64,000 nt of DNA from Nonomuraea jabiensis. GTDB taxonomy: Bacteria > Actinomycetota > Actinomycetes > Streptosporangiales > Streptosporangiaceae. Made by a program: the position numbers and the translations under genes. Under the pieces are notes generated by a model, which saw only the letters and a list, made by a program, of their open reading frames with translations, did not search any database and was not told where the DNA came from. The stretch is from NCBI RefSeq assembly GCF_014204795.1, contig NZ_JACHMB010000001.1:11746501-11810500 (forward strand), read 5' to 3'. Shown piece after piece: positions 35,678 through 44,985 of this stretch. Positions within the stretch are counted from its first letter, which is position 1, and the number at the start of each line of letters is the position of its first letter.

Positions 35678-35749
35678 GAGCGTATTTCCTCCACTGCGGG
35701 TGATGCGTGACTTGGTTGCCAGGCTCCGGCTCTGACATCATGAGCAAGA

Positions 35750-35786
35750 GGAACCTTGTTCCACTTACGATAGGGAACACGGTTCC
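35750..35786. promoter_or_regulatory. two TetR-type operators GGAAC-N3-GTTCC
   Basis: Two perfect 5+3+5 palindromes (35750-35762 and 35774-35786), centres 24 bp apart, lie between the divergent aldo/keto reductase and TetR genes. The second ends 35 bp before the TetR start. Together with the 34640 site they form a three-site set that points to repression by the adjacent TetR protein. Confidence 0.8.
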
Positions 35787-35821
35787 GTTTTGGCAAGCTC
35801 TGGAGTGGAGGGAACGGCAGG

Positions 35822-36415
35822 GTGGACGACAGCGGCGAGGGCGCGAGGCGCGCGGCCCCGCGCAAGCGGGCCGACGCCCGGCGCAACGAGAGGACGCTGC
35901 TCGACGCCGCCGCGGCGGTCTTCGTGACCTCGGGCGTCGAAGCGCCGGTACGCGACATCGCGGCCAGGGCGGGAGTCGGGGTGGCCACGATCTACCGCCA
36001 CTTCCCGACGCGGTCGGAGCTCATCATCGCCGTCTACCGGCACCAGGTCGAAGCCTGCGCCGAGGCCGCTCCGACCCTGCTGGCGAGCGGCGTCACCCCG
36101 CACGCCGCGCTGGGGCGATGGATCAACCTGTTCGTCGACTTCCTGGTCACCAAGCACGGGCTGGCCGCCGTGCTGCGGTCCGACGACACCGGCTTCGACA
36201 CGCTGCACGCGTACTTCCTCGACCGGCTCGTACCCGCCTGCGCCCAGCTGCTCGAAGCCGCGGCCGCCGCCGGCGAGATCCGTTCCGACGTGGATGCCTA
36301 TGAGCTCATGCGCGGCGTCGGGAACCTCTGCATCGGCGCGGACAACGATCCCCGCTACGACGCCCGCCGGCTGGTCGAATTCCTCATCGCAGGACTGCGC
36401 CTGCCACGCCACTAG
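35822..36415 (+). CDS. TetR/AcrR family transcriptional regulator
   Basis: 197 residues from GTG 35822, with GGAGGG about 10 nt upstream. N-terminal TetR helix-turn-helix: VRDIAARAGVGVATIYRHFPTRSEL. The helical ligand-binding domain is typical in length. Likely a repressor of its own gene and of the divergent reductase/F420-type pair, released by an unknown small molecule. Confidence 0.92.
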   Translation: MDDSGEGARRAAPRKRADARRNERTLLDAAAAVFVTSGVEAPVRDIAARAGVGVATIYRHFPTRSELIIAVYRHQVEACAEAAPTLLASGVTPHAALGRWINLFVDFLVTKHGLAAVLRSDDTGFDTLHAYFLDRLVPACAQLLEAAAAAGEIRSDVDAYELMRGVGNLCIGADNDPRYDARRLVEFLIAGLRLPRH

Positions 36416-36566
36416 GTTCCTCTACGTCGACCTTCCCGCCTCGCATGCGGCAGTTGCTCCCCGCACTCGTTGCCCATCGGCCGAGCCGGGTCGACCGCGG
36501 CCTGAACCAGGCTCTACTGGAGCGTCACGCAGAGCTACTTGCGGCTGGGGACTCGCACCCGAGGCA

Positions 36567-37190
36567 CTATTGAACGGCCGGCAGCAGCCGGACCGCCGGC
36601 GGAAGCGGCTCGCGGACGGGGTCGGCACGGAACGACTGGATCATCAGCGCTGCGAACCGGCGCGACGCCGCCGCTCGCCGCGCGGGTGACTCGGCGCGGA
36701 TCCCCTCGTTCGCCATCATCGCCAGGATGAAGTCCTCCAGGACGAAGTCCGCCCGCAGGCCGCCCGCCGCCTTCGCACGCCGGACGAGCTGGACCAGCAG
36801 CCGGATCGTACGGTCGCGGTCAGCGGTGAAGTACGGCAGCCGCGAGGTGAACGCGCCAGACAGACCCCGGTCGAGCGCGTGCACCTCCATCAGCTTCTCG
36901 ATCACCAGGCAGAACCCGCGCCACGGGTCGGCCTGCGCCAGACCTTCCTCGACGACCGCCGAGCACATGGCCATCGGCTCGGCGAAGACCTCGCTGAGCA
37001 ACGCTTCCTTGGTGGGGAAGTGCCGGTAGACGGTGGCCGGGCCCACTTGCGCGCGCCGGGCGATCTCCCGGATCGGCACATCGAGGCCCTCGGCGGCGAA
37101 GGTCGCGCGGGCGACCGCGAGGATGCGCGCGCGGTTGTCACGGGCGTCCGAGCGCAGTTTCTGACTCACTTCAGCCGTCACCGCTCTCAC
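36567..37190 (-). CDS. TetR/AcrR family transcriptional regulator
   Basis: About 207 residues. HTH: IREIARRAQVGPATVYRHFPTKEAL. Several in-frame GTG codons (37190, 37181, 37168) make the start uncertain; the first is used. It is divergent from the quinone-oxidoreductase-like gene, with a palindrome in the 40-bp gap, so it probably controls that gene. It resembles the first TetR in its HTH but differs in the ligand domain. Confidence 0.9.
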   Translation of the reverse strand: MRAVTAEVSQKLRSDARDNRARILAVARATFAAEGLDVPIREIARRAQVGPATVYRHFPTKEALLSEVFAEPMAMCSAVVEEGLAQADPWRGFCLVIEKLMEVHALDRGLSGAFTSRLPYFTADRDRTIRLLVQLVRRAKAAGGLRADFVLEDFILAMMANEGIRAESPARRAAASRRFAALMIQSFRADPVREPLPPAVRLLPAVQ

Positions 37191-37198
37191 TTTAGTCA

Positions 37199-37218
37199 AA
37201 CGGACGGGGTGTTCCGTT
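37199..37218. promoter_or_regulatory. putative operator AACGGA-N8-TCCGTT
   Basis: A perfect 6+8+6 palindrome filling the gap between the second TetR gene and the dehydrogenase gene. It would overlap both promoters, the usual arrangement for a TetR repressor. Confidence 0.6.
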
Positions 37219-37230
37219 ACGGTGCGGCAC

Positions 37231-38181
37231 ATGAGAGCTGTTCAGTTTTCGGAGTATGGCCCGGCCGGCGTGGTGCATGTCGCCGAGGTCGAGGAGCCGC
37301 ATGCCGGGCCGGGGACGATCCGCATCGCGGTGCGGGCGTCCGGATTGTCGACGGGAGAGACGTCCATCCGTTCAGGGAAGATGCGTGACGTGGTGCCTGT
37401 GACGTTCCCGTACCGGACCGGGTTCGACGCCGCCGGCGTGGTGGACGAGGTCGGCGACGGCGTCACGGGCGTCAGGGTCGGCGAGGAGGTGTTCGGCATG
37501 ACCGCGACGACCGCGCGCGGCGCCAACGCCGATCACGCGGTCCTGGTCGCCTGGGCGCCGAAACCGGCCGTGTGGAGCTGGGAGGAGGCCGGCGGCGCCG
37601 CAGGCAGCGTCGAGACGGCCACCCGTGTGCTCGACCGGCTCGCGGTCGGCGCCGGGCACACCGTGCTGGTGCAGGGCGCGGCCGGCGGGGTGGGCACGGT
37701 CGCCGTGCAGTTCGCGGTCGCCCGTGGCGCCACCGTCATCGGCACGGCCGGGGAGCACAACCACGACTTCTTGCGCTCGCTGGGCTGCGAGCCGACGACG
37801 TACGGGGCGGGCCTGGTCGAACGGGTCCGCGCGCTGGCATCGGGCGGGGTGGACGCGGTGTTCGACTGCGCAGGTGGGGCGCTGCCCGACCTGATCGCCA
37901 TCACCGGGAACCCGGCGCGCGTGGTGACGATCGCCCCCGACCTCACCGCGGCGGCCCTCGGCGTGCACCTGTCGCACGGCGCGCCGACCGGCGACACAGC
38001 GGCGGCCGTTGGAGCCGCCGACCCGCTGGCGGTGCACGGCCTCGGCATCGCGGTCGAGCTCGCCGGGCAGGGCCGGCTGCGGGTGCCGGTCGCGGCGGCG
38101 TTCCCGCTCACTGAGGTGGCTGCAGCGCACGAGCTGAGCGAGACCCGCCACTCTCGCGGGAAGATCGTGCTGGTGAACTGA
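37231..38181 (+). CDS. NADP-dependent quinone-oxidoreductase-like MDR protein
   Basis: 316 residues of the medium-chain dehydrogenase family without zinc ligands. GroES-like N-terminal domain (PYRTGFDAAGVVDEVGDGV), then the NADPH-binding AAGGVGTVAVQFA. Members reduce quinones or enones. Start ATG 37231 matches the family's MRAVQF opening. Probable target of the divergent TetR. Confidence 0.92.
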   Translation: MRAVQFSEYGPAGVVHVAEVEEPHAGPGTIRIAVRASGLSTGETSIRSGKMRDVVPVTFPYRTGFDAAGVVDEVGDGVTGVRVGEEVFGMTATTARGANADHAVLVAWAPKPAVWSWEEAGGAAGSVETATRVLDRLAVGAGHTVLVQGAAGGVGTVAVQFAVARGATVIGTAGEHNHDFLRSLGCEPTTYGAGLVERVRALASGGVDAVFDCAGGALPDLIAITGNPARVVTIAPDLTAAALGVHLSHGAPTGDTAAAVGAADPLAVHGLGIAVELAGQGRLRVPVAAAFPLTEVAAAHELSETRHSRGKIVLVN

Positions 38182-38320
38182 CCGGCCTTGCACGCCGTTG
38201 GAGTACGGAACGCGTCCAGCCGCAGGTTCGATCCGATGCCAATGAGGTCTTCGTTCTCATCAACGGCACAGCGCGCAATCTAGGCTCCTGGCCACACCCC
38301 CTGTCCCGTTGGAGGCCTCC

Positions 38321-40627
38321 ATGTCCGGGCCTGATCAACTGATCGCCACGTCGCGGGCCAGGCTGGCGCGGGCCCGCTTCTGGACGCAGATGCTGATCCT
38401 GCTCGTACGCCCCGAATCCTCCGACCGCGGGCATGAAAGCGATGCACCCCCTCACGAACTGAACGACCGTCACACGCACGCCCGGAACAAGATACGGCGG
38501 CGCGGCGTGGTCTGGCTCGCCTACGGGTTCTCGGCGCGGAACCTGCTCAGGCTGCTGGCGCCCGCCTTGCTGGTGCTCCTGCCGATCGGCCTGCTCGCGG
38601 TGCCGGTGCTGTTCGTGCTCGTGGACGGGTCGGCGGCGGTGGTCAACGGCGACTTCGAGCTGGTCGGCAGGCCTGAGCCGCCGCTGCTGGAGTGGGCGGC
38701 GGCCGTGCTGGTCGTCTCGGTGGCCGGGCAGGCGGTGGCGCTGCCCGCGACGGTGGTGCTCGCCGCCGGGCTGCTGGTCGGCAAGAACGTCTCCATCTCC
38801 GGCGCGCTGCGGGCCGCGGCCCGGCGCTGGCCCGCGATGGCGGTGCTCGTCCTGGTCGGCGTGGTGGCGTGCACGGCGGCCCTGGCGGCCGGGCTCGGCG
38901 TTCTCGGGTGGACCGGGGCGCAGGGCCTGGCTTACGCGGTGATGGCGGTCCTGGCCCTGTTCGCGATGCCGTGCCTGCTGGCCGTGGCGTCCGTGGCTCT
39001 GGAGGGCCGGCCCGCGAAGGATGCTCTCGCGCGCGCCTACCGGCTGACGGCCGGCGCCTCGGGGGCGACCGCGTTCACGCTGGCCTTCGGCGTCGTGCTC
39101 CTCCCCGTACTGGCCGAGCAGGCGGCGAACTGGGCCGTGTCCGGGCTGCCCATCGCGCCGGCCGTGGCGGGCTACGTCATGGCACTGGTCGCCGTGCCGT
39201 TCCAGGCGGCGGTGATCGCCCGGCTGTTCCTGCACCGCCTGGTCATCAAGGGGACGATCGCCGAGTTCAAGGAGATCGTCGCCGGCCTGCCCGAGAGCGC
39301 GCCGCGCCCGGCCAGGCTCATGCCGGTGCTCGCGGGGCTCCTGCTGCCCGGCCTGCTGTACGGGGGCGCGGTGCTGGTCAACCCGCTCGGCTGGCCGGAG
39401 GTCTCGGAGGCGGCCGTCACGCGGACCTGGCCGCGCGACCCGGACGCCGAGGTGTTCGAGGAGGACGGGCGTTCCAAGCCGGAGCTCGGCGCGTCGCACC
39501 TGCAAGCCCTGTACGCGGGCCGGGGCGGACGCATGGTCATGCTCGTGGACGACTTCGACCCGGCGAAGCTGCTGACCTGCATGGACAGCACCTGCGCTCA
39601 AACCCGGCTCACCTGGCCCGAGCCAGTCGGCGCCGTCCCCGGGTACACAGCGGCCGGCGCCCGGCTGGCGGACGGCCGTCTCGTCGTCTCGACCTGGGCG
39701 GAGGAGGGCGCGGACGAAGACGGGACGGTAGTGGACGACGACAAATGGCGCGCCCGGCTCGGGCTCCTGCTCTGCGACGCGACAGCCTGCGTACCGGCCC
39801 CCGGCGGCCAGCCCATCACGGAGGTGACCTCGTCCAGGCAGGACAGGACGATCGCTCTCGCGGCACGGCCCGGCGGCGGCCTGCTGGTCGCCCAGTTCTA
39901 CGAGCTCCCGTGGGGTGAGAGCGACCTCCCCGAGGAAGGGCTCTCGATCACCACCTGCGACGATCCGGCCTGCACCCGTCCGCACACGAAGGAGGTCGCC
40001 AAGCTTCCCGCCGACAAATACCGGGACGACAGCCGCGGCCTCATCGCGGGCGTGGGCCCCGACGACCGGCCCGTCGTGCTGCGGTTCGACCGCGAAACCG
40101 GCGCGGTCTTCGTGATCTCCTGCGACGACCCCGCCTGCGCCCGGACACGCACAGGGCGGCCCGCCCGAGGTTCGGCCTATTACTCCGACGGCCAAGCCGG
40201 CGCCGCCATGCTGGTCCGGGCCGACGGCCGGCCTCTGATCGCCTACCTGGACGTGAACGACGGCGCGATCAAGCTGCTCGACTGCCGCACCCGCGAGTGC
40301 TCGCAGGCCGGCACCACCACGCTCTCCGAACCCGGTCACAACACGGCGCCGGCGATGGTGCTGGACCGAGGCGGGCGAGTGCTGGTGGCCTACCAGGACC
40401 TCGACCGCGACCGGATCATCATCGCGACCTGCACGGGCACGGCCTGCGTACGAACCCCGGTCACGACGATCGCGCGCGGCGGCGGCCGCGGCCTGGCCAT
40501 GGCGCTGGACGGCCGCGGCCGGCCGGTGATCGCCTGGACGGACTTCGGGGACTGGCACGACTGGGACCTGGTCGTCACCACCGCACTCAATCTCCCCCCG
40601 GATCAGGGAAGGCGGAATCCTCCGTGA
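38321..40627 (+). CDS. membrane protein with CX4C-repeat beta-propeller-like domain (copy 1)
   Basis: 768 residues, GGAGG 5 nt before the ATG. Residues about 65-360 contain seven to eight hydrophobic segments, resembling DUF975/GDPD-type membrane domains. After the last one (about 335-353), residues 390-755 form repeats of strand-turn-strand, each with a C-x4-C pair: C420, C485, C546, C601, C655, C704, spaced 49-65 residues. CDDPAC and CTGTAC are typical. Such repeats occur in exported propellers, where the cysteines could form disulfides, implying an extracytoplasmic domain. Unknown function. A paralogue follows at 41040. Confidence 0.8.
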   Translation: MSGPDQLIATSRARLARARFWTQMLILLVRPESSDRGHESDAPPHELNDRHTHARNKIRRRGVVWLAYGFSARNLLRLLAPALLVLLPIGLLAVPVLFVLVDGSAAVVNGDFELVGRPEPPLLEWAAAVLVVSVAGQAVALPATVVLAAGLLVGKNVSISGALRAAARRWPAMAVLVLVGVVACTAALAAGLGVLGWTGAQGLAYAVMAVLALFAMPCLLAVASVALEGRPAKDALARAYRLTAGASGATAFTLAFGVVLLPVLAEQAANWAVSGLPIAPAVAGYVMALVAVPFQAAVIARLFLHRLVIKGTIAEFKEIVAGLPESAPRPARLMPVLAGLLLPGLLYGGAVLVNPLGWPEVSEAAVTRTWPRDPDAEVFEEDGRSKPELGASHLQALYAGRGGRMVMLVDDFDPAKLLTCMDSTCAQTRLTWPEPVGAVPGYTAAGARLADGRLVVSTWAEEGADEDGTVVDDDKWRARLGLLLCDATACVPAPGGQPITEVTSSRQDRTIALAARPGGGLLVAQFYELPWGESDLPEEGLSITTCDDPACTRPHTKEVAKLPADKYRDDSRGLIAGVGPDDRPVVLRFDRETGAVFVISCDDPACARTRTGRPARGSAYYSDGQAGAAMLVRADGRPLIAYLDVNDGAIKLLDCRTRECSQAGTTTLSEPGHNTAPAMVLDRGGRVLVAYQDLDRDRIIIATCTGTACVRTPVTTIARGGGRGLAMALDGRGRPVIAWTDFGDWHDWDLVVTTALNLPPDQGRRNPP

Positions 40628-41043
40628 CCTTGCCACACCCCCCTGAACTGTTCGCCGCGCCGAGACCGGTCAGGCTGGCGCGGGCCTGCCTCTGGGTGCA
40701 GGCGCTGATCCTCCTCGTGCCGCTGATGACGCTGGTCCAGTACGTGCGGTGGGGGTCCGGGGAGCTCACCGGCCCCGTCCTCGTCGTGCTGGTCGTACAG
40801 TCGGCGGCGATCCTCGGGCTGTCCACCCTGTCCGTCATGATCACGAGTCGGCGCGACTGGGTGCGGCTGTCCGCGATCTGGCTCCAGGCACTGGTCGCGC
40901 TCCGCAACGTGAGCGCCATGTTCGACGACGGCGCGTTCTTCTGGGGCGCCCTGGGGCTTCTGGTGGCGAGCGTGGGAGCGACACAACTGCTCACCGAGCC
41001 CGCCCAAGCATGGTTCCACCTGCGAGGGCGGGAGAGACCATGA
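40624..41043 (+). CDS. small four-helix membrane protein
   Basis: 139 residues from GTG 40624, overlapping the preceding stop (GTGA). Four hydrophobic segments fill most of the protein (LWVQALILLVPLMTLVQYV and three more). The region PVRLARACLWVQALILL is similar to the very N-terminus of copy 1 (ARLARARFWTQMLILLV), so the first large protein may be a fusion of a truncated form of this protein to the large membrane domain. No known function; it links the two large genes. Confidence 0.75.
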   Translation: MTLPHPPELFAAPRPVRLARACLWVQALILLVPLMTLVQYVRWGSGELTGPVLVVLVVQSAAILGLSTLSVMITSRRDWVRLSAIWLQALVALRNVSAMFDDGAFFWGALGLLVASVGATQLLTEPAQAWFHLRGRERP

Positions 41044-43217
41044 GCCGGCTGAGCGCTGAGGGGCCCGCCGTCCAGGACGACCGCCGTACCGACGCCTGGG
41101 GCGAGCTGCGGCGCGACGGTGTGATCTGGCTGGCCTACGCGTTCGCGGCCCGGCACCTGATCGGGCTGGTCGTGCCCGGCCTGCTGGTGTTCCTGCCGCT
41201 CGGCTTGATCGCCGTATCGGCGCTGGTCGTGGTCGTGAACGTGGACGGGCCGGCGGCGGTGGTCAACGGCGGGTTCGAGCTCATCGGTACGCCCGGCACG
41301 CCGTTGCTGGTGTGGTCGGCGGCGGTGCTGGTCGCCTCGGTGGCCGGACAGATGGTGGTGCTGCCCGCGACGGTGGTGCTCGCCGCCGGACGGCTGGCGG
41401 GCGAGAACGTCTCCCTCTCCGGCGCGATGCGGGCCGCGGCCCGGCGCTGGCCCGCCATGCTGGCGCTGGTCCTGGTCGGCGCGGTCGTGATCGGGGCGGA
41501 CACGGCCGCCGGTTTCGGCCTCCTCGCGTGGAACGGGGCGCAGGTCCCGGCTTTCGCCGTGATGGCATTACTGCTCCTGTTCTCGCTACCGTGCCTGCTG
41601 GCCGTGCCGGGCGTGGTCCTGAAGAGGCGGTCCGCGAGGAGCGCGCTCGCCCTCGCCTACCGGCTGACGTCCGGCGCCCCCTGGGCGACCGCGTTCACGC
41701 TGGCCTTCGGCGTCGTGATCTTTCCCGTGCTGGCCCAGCAGGCGGTGAACGTGGCGACGTCCGGGACACCCATCGTGCGGATCGGGGCGAGCTGGGTTCT
41801 GGCACTGGTCGTAGTGCCGTTGCAGGCGACCGTGATCGCGCGCCTGTTCCTGCACCGCCTGGCCGCCAGAGGGATGACCACCGAGTTCAAGGAGATCGTC
41901 GAGAGCCTGCCGGCGGGCACGCCGCGCCCCGCCAGGCCCGTGCCGGTGCTCGCGGCGCTCCTCCTGCCGACCCTGCTGTACGTCGCCGCCGTGCTGGTCA
42001 ACCCGCTGGGCTGGCTGGAGGTCTCCGAGACGGTCGTCACGGACGGCGTGTCACGCGCTCCGAGCCCGGACGCGGACGAGCGCTCGGAGCCCACGCTCGA
42101 CTGGTCGGACCTGCGAGCCCTGTACGCCGGGCAGGACGGGCACCTGGTCATGGTCCTGGACGACTCACGCGAGGCGAAGCTGCTGACCTGCGCGGACAGC
42201 ACCTGCACCCGCAGCCGGCTCGCCTGGGCCGAACCGCCCGCCGTCGACGGCGAGCAGAGAGCGGCCAGCGCCCGGCTGGCGGACGGCCGCGTCGCCATGA
42301 CGACATGGGCGGTGGCCGAGCACTACCGATGGGTGTACGACGAGAACTGGCGCGCCCGGCTCGGGCTCCTGCTCTGCGACGCGACGGCCTGCGTACCGGC
42401 CCCCGGCGGCAGGACCCTCGCGGAGGTGACGTGGAGCGGCCGGAACAAGGTGGTCGCCCTGGCGGCGCGGCCGGGCGGCGGCCTCCTGATGGCCCAGCTC
42501 CACGGGCTGTCGAAGAAGGAGAACGACGCCGACAAGGAGGTGCTGTCGCTCACCGCCTGCGACGATCCGGCCTGCGCCCGTCCACGCACGAGGGAGGTCG
42601 CCAAGGTGCCCGTCAACACGTACACGGGCGGCGGGCGCGACCTCATCGCCGGCGTGGACCCGCAGGACCGCCCCGTCGTGCTCCGCCTGGATCACGACAG
42701 CGGCGCCATCCACGTGGTCTCCTGCGACGACCCCGCGTGCGCGCGGGCGCACGTGGAGCAGCCCGTCGGGGATGATTCGTCCGGTTACCCGCTCGACCGC
42801 CGCAGCCGGCCCCGCGCCGCCATGGCCATCCGCGCCGACGGCCGCCCGCTGATCGCCTACCGGGACATGGCCGACGGCGCGATCAAGCTGCTCGACTGCC
42901 GCACCCGCGCATGCGCGCAGGCCGACACGGCCACGCCGGCCGCGGCCGGTGAGCGCCACGCGGGACTGGCGATGGTGCTGGACCGGGCCGGGCGAGCCCT
43001 GGTCGCCTTCCAGAACCTCGACCGCCAACAGATCGTCATCGCCACCTGCACGGGGACGCGCTGCACCCGGACCCCCGTCACGACGATCCAGCGTAAAGGC
43101 GGCTACGGTCTGGCCATGGCGCTGGACGGCCGCGGCCGGCCGGTGCTCGCCTGGGTGGACTTCGGGGGCGGGGACGACTGGGACCTGGTCGTCACCACGC
43201 CACTCACCCTCCGATGA
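41040..43217 (+). CDS. membrane protein with CX4C-repeat beta-propeller-like domain (copy 2)
   Basis: 725 residues, overlapping the previous stop (ATGA). It is a clear paralogue of the protein at 38321, with the same multi-helix membrane domain and the same six C-x4-C repeats (CADSTC, CDATAC, CDDPAC twice, CRTRAC, CTGTRC). It lacks the first 60 residues of copy 1. DNA identity is high in the membrane domain and lower in the linkers, indicating an older tandem duplication. Confidence 0.8.
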   Translation: MSRLSAEGPAVQDDRRTDAWGELRRDGVIWLAYAFAARHLIGLVVPGLLVFLPLGLIAVSALVVVVNVDGPAAVVNGGFELIGTPGTPLLVWSAAVLVASVAGQMVVLPATVVLAAGRLAGENVSLSGAMRAAARRWPAMLALVLVGAVVIGADTAAGFGLLAWNGAQVPAFAVMALLLLFSLPCLLAVPGVVLKRRSARSALALAYRLTSGAPWATAFTLAFGVVIFPVLAQQAVNVATSGTPIVRIGASWVLALVVVPLQATVIARLFLHRLAARGMTTEFKEIVESLPAGTPRPARPVPVLAALLLPTLLYVAAVLVNPLGWLEVSETVVTDGVSRAPSPDADERSEPTLDWSDLRALYAGQDGHLVMVLDDSREAKLLTCADSTCTRSRLAWAEPPAVDGEQRAASARLADGRVAMTTWAVAEHYRWVYDENWRARLGLLLCDATACVPAPGGRTLAEVTWSGRNKVVALAARPGGGLLMAQLHGLSKKENDADKEVLSLTACDDPACARPRTREVAKVPVNTYTGGGRDLIAGVDPQDRPVVLRLDHDSGAIHVVSCDDPACARAHVEQPVGDDSSGYPLDRRSRPRAAMAIRADGRPLIAYRDMADGAIKLLDCRTRACAQADTATPAAAGERHAGLAMVLDRAGRALVAFQNLDRQQIVIATCTGTRCTRTPVTTIQRKGGYGLAMALDGRGRPVLAWVDFGGGDDWDLVVTTPLTLR

Positions 43218-43300
43218 CGCAAGGAGCCGGCGACCTCTGAGATAGATCCAGGCTTCCCGGGGTAGCGGACGACTGCCGCACCATCAGACGGGAGTCGCAC

Positions 43301-43624
43301 ATGAGCACCATGGTAGGGAACTGGAAAATGGCGATCACCGACGGATGCATGCCCGGCGACCAGCTCAGCCTGCTCAACGTCAGCTCCGCCAGCGCCCACG
43401 TCGAGCTCACGTTCTGCACGGAGGGCGGGCAGCCGTTGGGACCGTTCCGCTTGACCATTCCCCCGCAGCGCACGCAGTCTCCGATCCTGGAGGACCTGGT
43501 CGGTTCCGACCTCCCGTCCCCGAGCCTGCCGTATTCCGTCGTGGTGGTGTCGGACGCCCCAGTGCTCGTACAACCTCACCCTGCCGGCCAGAACGCGCCG
43601 AAGGTGCGGCCGTCGGCGGCCTGA
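43301..43624 (+). CDS. sensory rhodopsin transducer-family protein
   Basis: 107 residues with GGGAG before the ATG. The body matches the small beta-sandwich family typified by the Anabaena sensory rhodopsin transducer: LLNVSSASAHVELTF, then GPFRLTIPPQRTQ and VVVSDAPVLVQ. The known member is a soluble tetramer that carries signals from a rhodopsin; other members probably bind carbohydrate or act in regulation. No rhodopsin gene is in this window, so the role here is open. Confidence 0.78.
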   Translation: MSTMVGNWKMAITDGCMPGDQLSLLNVSSASAHVELTFCTEGGQPLGPFRLTIPPQRTQSPILEDLVGSDLPSPSLPYSVVVVSDAPVLVQPHPAGQNAPKVRPSAA

Positions 43625-43627
43625 CCG

Positions 43628-43996
43628 TCATCGTCCATCATGATCGCGGGCGGCCTGGCGACGACGTTCGAGCTCCTCGTCCGGGACCGCGGCCACCGTT
43701 GCCTGCAGTTCGTCCCACAGATCCGAGGCCCCCAAGACGACCGCGCTCGGCTCCAGGAACCCCTCGGCCGACGGCGAGCGGGTGGTCAGCGCATCGAGCA
43801 TCGAGACCGTGGCCCGGGAGCCCGCCACCCGCGCGCCCAGCTCGTCAGCCCGGTATTCGGCACGCTGCGACGAGCGGCGCAGCAGCAGCTCCAACGCGAA
43901 GATGAGTGCCCGTACGGGAAGAGCCGCCAGCGCCAGCAGGGCCTGCGCGAAGAGATCGGCCAGACCGTCGTCCTCATGCCAGTCGAACCTCGCCAC
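43628..43996 (-). pseudogene. truncated M48-family metallopeptidase remnant
   Basis: About 122 codons. SQRAEYRADELGARVAG matches the third zinc-ligand region of M48 (HtpX-like) peptidases, preceded by a hydrophobic segment (ALLALAALPVRALIFALELL). The catalytic HExxH part and everything before it are missing, and the open frame upstream is unrelated. It would be an inactive 5'-deleted remnant. Coordinates of its left edge are set by similarity, not by a start codon. Confidence 0.65.
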
Positions 43997-44039
43997 TCCA
44001 CGAAGCTCCCTGAGGGCGGGCCTGTTCACCGCCGTCCGA

Positions 44040-44384
44040 CTATGAGGGCCGACAGTATTTCGCTTTGCCGTCCTCGATCCCTCTTCCCCATCCCAGCATG
44101 TAGCCATCGCTGTAGCCGACTCCGTAAGCACCCGATGGCCATTGCGGCCAGCCCACGGTGTCCTCACAGTGCTTCAAAGCCTGCGCCTGTCCTTCCCGGT
44201 ACCCCTCGGAGATCCCCTTGCTGTAGCCCTCCTGGTACGGCGAGGGAGAAGGAGGGGCTGCTGCGGTCGCTGGAGCGACGTGCATCTCCATGGGAGGGCC
44301 GGCTGCGGCCTGTGTCGCAGTGGACGTGGCGAGAGTCGCGAAGAACGCTACTCCGAGGATGATCGAGCGCCGTTTGTTCTGCAT
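44040..44384 (-). CDS. secreted small glycine/tyrosine-rich protein
   Basis: 114 residues with GAGGAG 9 nt before the ATG. A signal peptide (MQNKRRSIILGVAFFATLAT, cleavage probably after TQA) is followed by a Pro-rich linker and a domain with GYSKGISEGYREGQ and GVGYSDGYMLGWGRG, a repeated G-Y-x-x-G pattern. Two cysteines could form one disulfide. No family recognised. Confidence 0.75.
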   Translation of the reverse strand: MQNKRRSIILGVAFFATLATSTATQAAAGPPMEMHVAPATAAAPPSPSPYQEGYSKGISEGYREGQAQALKHCEDTVGWPQWPSGAYGVGYSDGYMLGWGRGIEDGKAKYCRPS

Positions 44385-44696
44385 GGATGTCTCCTCTTCT
44401 CGGGATCAGAGACATGTGCGTTCCACCCCATCGTTACCGGGGCCCCCGTCGCCGCGCCGTGACACTGGCGTGATGTCGATGACCACGCATCGTGCAGCAG
44501 ATCAATCCGCCCTTCGCAGTCCCGCCACTTCCCCAGCCCTGTGATGCGTAGAGGCTTGCGTGGGGCAAGGCCGAGCTTGGACGCGCGGTCTGGCCGAGAC
44601 CCAACGCTTGGAACTCTGAGATCTTCAAGGTGTGCTTGCACGCCGCGCACTTCGTGACGTGATCTCGGGTGGAGGGCTCGTCGAGGTCAAGGAGGT

Positions 44697-44933
44697 TCAC
44701 GTCTCCACCGTGGTGTCGTCGCGCTCCGCCTTGATCCGCTTCTCGGCGACCTCGTTGACTGGTGTTCCTGGCCCTGTTGTGATGCCGCGAGCATGGCAGC
44801 AGCCGGCGCAGCGGGGCGTGAAGAAGCGGGAGAACATGCCTGCGTAGGTGAGGGCCAAGTTGGCGTCCAGTCGGGATGGTCCAACGAAGACTTGATATGA
44901 CGCACGGTGTGCCGCAGTGTCCAGAGCCAGCAT
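44697..44933 (-). CDS. possible small zinc-knuckle protein or remnant
   Basis: 78 codons with strongly GC-biased third positions in the middle (from LALTYAGMFSRFF on), suggesting real coding history. A Cys-rich knuckle CAGCCHARG is present. No good ribosome-binding site was seen and the surrounding 1.1 kb is decayed, so this may be the end of a broken gene rather than an intact one. A second frame just downstream (CAACKH) carries another cysteine cluster, hinting at a frameshift. Confidence 0.3.
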   Translation of the reverse strand: MLALDTAAHRASYQVFVGPSRLDANLALTYAGMFSRFFTPRCAGCCHARGITTGPGTPVNEVAEKRIKAERDDTTVET

Positions 44934-44985
44934 TCCCCGAAAATCGTCTTCGTCTTGACGATCCGTGATAACACCCGCCGCTCGT

